NCBI GenBank assembly: GCA_038025085.1 | Contig: CM076141.1 | Coordinates: 23,064,501-23,128,500, forward strand | Direction: 5' to 3' | Source: Tetragonia tetragonoides | Taxonomy: Eukaryota > Streptophyta > Magnoliopsida > Caryophyllales > Aizoaceae | Length of the DNA: 64,000 nt | Shown: positions 62,736 through 64,000 of the stretch, one piece after another | Position numbering within the stretch: the stretch's first letter is position 1 | Layout: the number at the start of each line of letters is the position of its first letter | Notes under the pieces: generated by a model | The model's input: only the letters and a program-made list of their open reading frames with translations | Databases searched by the model: none | What the model was told of the DNA's origin: nothing | Translations under genes and position numbers: made by a program

Positions 62736-63630
62736 TAGGATGTTTACAGTTACAAACAAGCTTCAACTCAAGCTTTTGAATGCATTTACGCGTTTTAACA
62801 GCTCCTACAACTAGGGTGATAGAAATTGCGTTCTTTTGTGTTGTATGTTAAGAGAAAGTATCCAAATACTTTGTCTGCATTCATTTGAATGCATTTACGC
62901 ATTTTAAAAGCTCTTACGACTAGGGTGATAGAATTTTAGTTCTTTTGTGTTGTATATTTAAAAGAAAGCACCCAAATGTTTTGTTTGCATTCATTTGAGT
63001 ATGAAACTACTCCAAGAATGTTTTAAAGTACAAACAAGCTTCAACTCAAGCTTTTGAATGCATTTACGTGTTTTAAAAGCTCATACGAGTAGAGTGAAAG
63101 AGATTTGAGTTCTTTTGTGTTGTATATTAAGAGAAAGCATCCAAATACTTTGTTTGCATTCATTTGAGTGTGAAACTACACCTAGGATGTTTACAGTTAC
63201 AAACAAGCTTCAACTCAAGCTTTTGAATGCATTTACGCGTTTTAACAGCTCCTACAACTAGGGTGATAGAAATTGCGTTCTTTTGTGTTGTATGTTAAGA
63301 GAAAGTATCCAAATACTTTGTCTGCATTCATTTGAATGCATTTACGCATTTTAAAAGCTCTTACGACTAGGGTGATAGAATTTTAGTTCTTTTGTGTTGT
63401 ATATTTAAAAGAAAGCACCCAAATGTTTTGTTTGCATTCATTTGAGTATGAAACTACTCCAAGAATGTTTTAAAGTACAAACAAGCTTCAACTCAAGCTT
63501 TTGAATGCATTTACGTGTTTTAAAAGCTCATACGAGTAGGGTGAAAGAGATTTGAGTTCTTTTGTGTTGTATATTAAGAAAAAAGCATCCCCAAATACTT
63601 TGTTTCCATTCATTTAAGGGTGAAACTACA
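62736..63630. repeat. 447 bp tandem repeat built on a truncated monomer
   Basis: Two units of 447 bp: GTATCCAAATACTTTGTC at 62858 and 63305. In each, CATTCATTTGAATGCATTTACG joins two monomers across a loss of about 58 bp (landmark spacing 110 bp instead of 168). The unit is therefore two full monomers plus one of about 110 bp, with a D part, a C monomer and an A monomer. ATTTGAA lies at the join, consistent with deletion between short direct repeats ATTTGA and TTTTGAATGCATT. Confidence 0.85.
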
Positions 63631-64000
63631 CCTAGGATGTTTACAAGTACAAACAAGCTTCAACTCAAGCTTTTGAATGTATTTACGCGTTTTAAAAGCT
63701 CATACGAGTAGGGTGAAAGAGATTTGAGTTCTTTTGTGTTGTATATTAAGAGAAAGCATCCAAATACTTTGTTTGCATTCATTTGAGTGTGAAACTATAC
63801 CTAGGATGTTTACAGTTACAAACAAGCTTCAACTCAAGCTTTTGAATGCATTTACGCGTTTTAAAAGCTCATACGAGTAGGGTGAAAGAGATTTGAGTTC
63901 TTTTGTGTTGTATACTAAGAGAAAGCATCCAAGTACTTTGTTTGCATTCATTTGAGTGTGAAACTACACCTAGGATGTTTACAAGTACAAACAAGCTTCA
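63631..64000. repeat. A-type satellite at the right edge
   Basis: Two A monomers and a fragment, one with TATACCTAGGATG and one with GTATACTAAGAG and CATCCAAGTACTTTG. The array continues past the window in the same orientation. Confidence 0.85.

Larger units (their letters stand above)
1..64000. repeat. Tandem satellite array, 168-169 bp monomer
   Basis: The whole window is a head-to-tail tandem repeat. Each monomer carries the landmarks AAGCTTCAACTCAAGC, TTTACGCGTTTTAA, GTGTTGTATATTAAGAG, CATCCAAATACTTTG, GCATTCATTTGAGTGTGAAA and CACCTAGGATG in the same order. Spacing between successive CACCTAGGATG landmarks was measured at 169 and 168 bp, which gives roughly 365-370 monomers after removing three 666 bp LTR-plus-TSD insertions. 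All monomers point the same way; I saw no inverted block. The array begins and ends inside monomers, so neither edge lies in the window. A near-nucleosome-length monomer with HOR organisation and LTR debris is typical of plant centromeric or pericentromeric satellites, but no centromere-specific signal proves this. I do not recognise the family by name. No protein or RNA gene was found. Confidence 0.98.

Noticed and set aside
1..64000. CRISPR array
   Set aside because: Repeats are contiguous 168-169 bp monomers without unique spacers, there are no cas genes, and the LTRs and AT-rich composition point to a eukaryote.
1..64000. tRNA, rRNA or other RNA genes
   Set aside because: I saw no cloverleaf with A/B boxes or rRNA-like conserved segment in satellite or LTR. 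The repeat is far too short and AT-rich to be rDNA spacer with genes.
1..64000. Firm assignment as the functional centromere or a named satellite family
   Set aside because: Monomer length and HOR structure are suggestive, but subtelomeric and knob satellites can look alike, I recognise no CENP-B-box-like motif, and the monomer does not match a family I can name with confidence.

Overview
The whole 64 kb window is one tandem satellite DNA array, with no protein-coding or RNA gene that I can support. The monomer is AT-rich and 168-169 bp long. About 365-370 copies run head-to-tail in one orientation, and the array leaves the window on both sides. The near-nucleosomal monomer, the higher-order repeat (HOR) structure and the presence of solo LTRs suggest plant (probably eudicot) centromeric or pericentromeric heterochromatin. 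That assignment is inference: no gene, chloroplast or rDNA sequence is present to fix the organism.

Two main monomer families alternate: A (169 bp) and B (168 bp). They differ in the block around the ACGCGT core and in the stretch that follows it. Two further variants, C and D, mark certain territories. The only non-satellite DNA is a 661 bp solo LTR present three times (2469-3129, 7151-7811, 38288-38948). It is read on the minus strand, has TGATG/CATCA ends, and is flanked each time by the same 5 bp target duplication GAAAG at the same place in the monomer. It is therefore one ancient insertion later multiplied along with its satellite flanks.

Layout: 0-2.3 kb, mixed dimer and 7-monomer repeats. 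2.3-10.4 kb, two copies of a block of about 3.35 kb carrying the LTR, separated by 1.3 kb. 9.7-33 kb, a homogeneous core of A and B monomers built by large tandem duplications (43-monomer, 8-monomer, 7-monomer and a ~3 kb block). 33-40 kb, a mosaic sharing blocks with the left side, including LTR copy 3. 40-47.6 kb, 7- and 11-monomer HORs with C monomers. 47.6-64 kb, the most heterogeneous part, with 3-, 4-, 6-, 7- and 28-monomer repeats, a 447 bp repeat and several truncated monomers.

Offsets between diagnostic variants allow much of the duplication history to be reconstructed. In the core, a 43-monomer tandem duplication (period 7247 bp) was followed by an 8-monomer duplication (1345 bp) across its junction, and then by a one-monomer indel. 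All offsets, block limits and base comparisons were made by eye. Block limits are uncertain by tens of bases.
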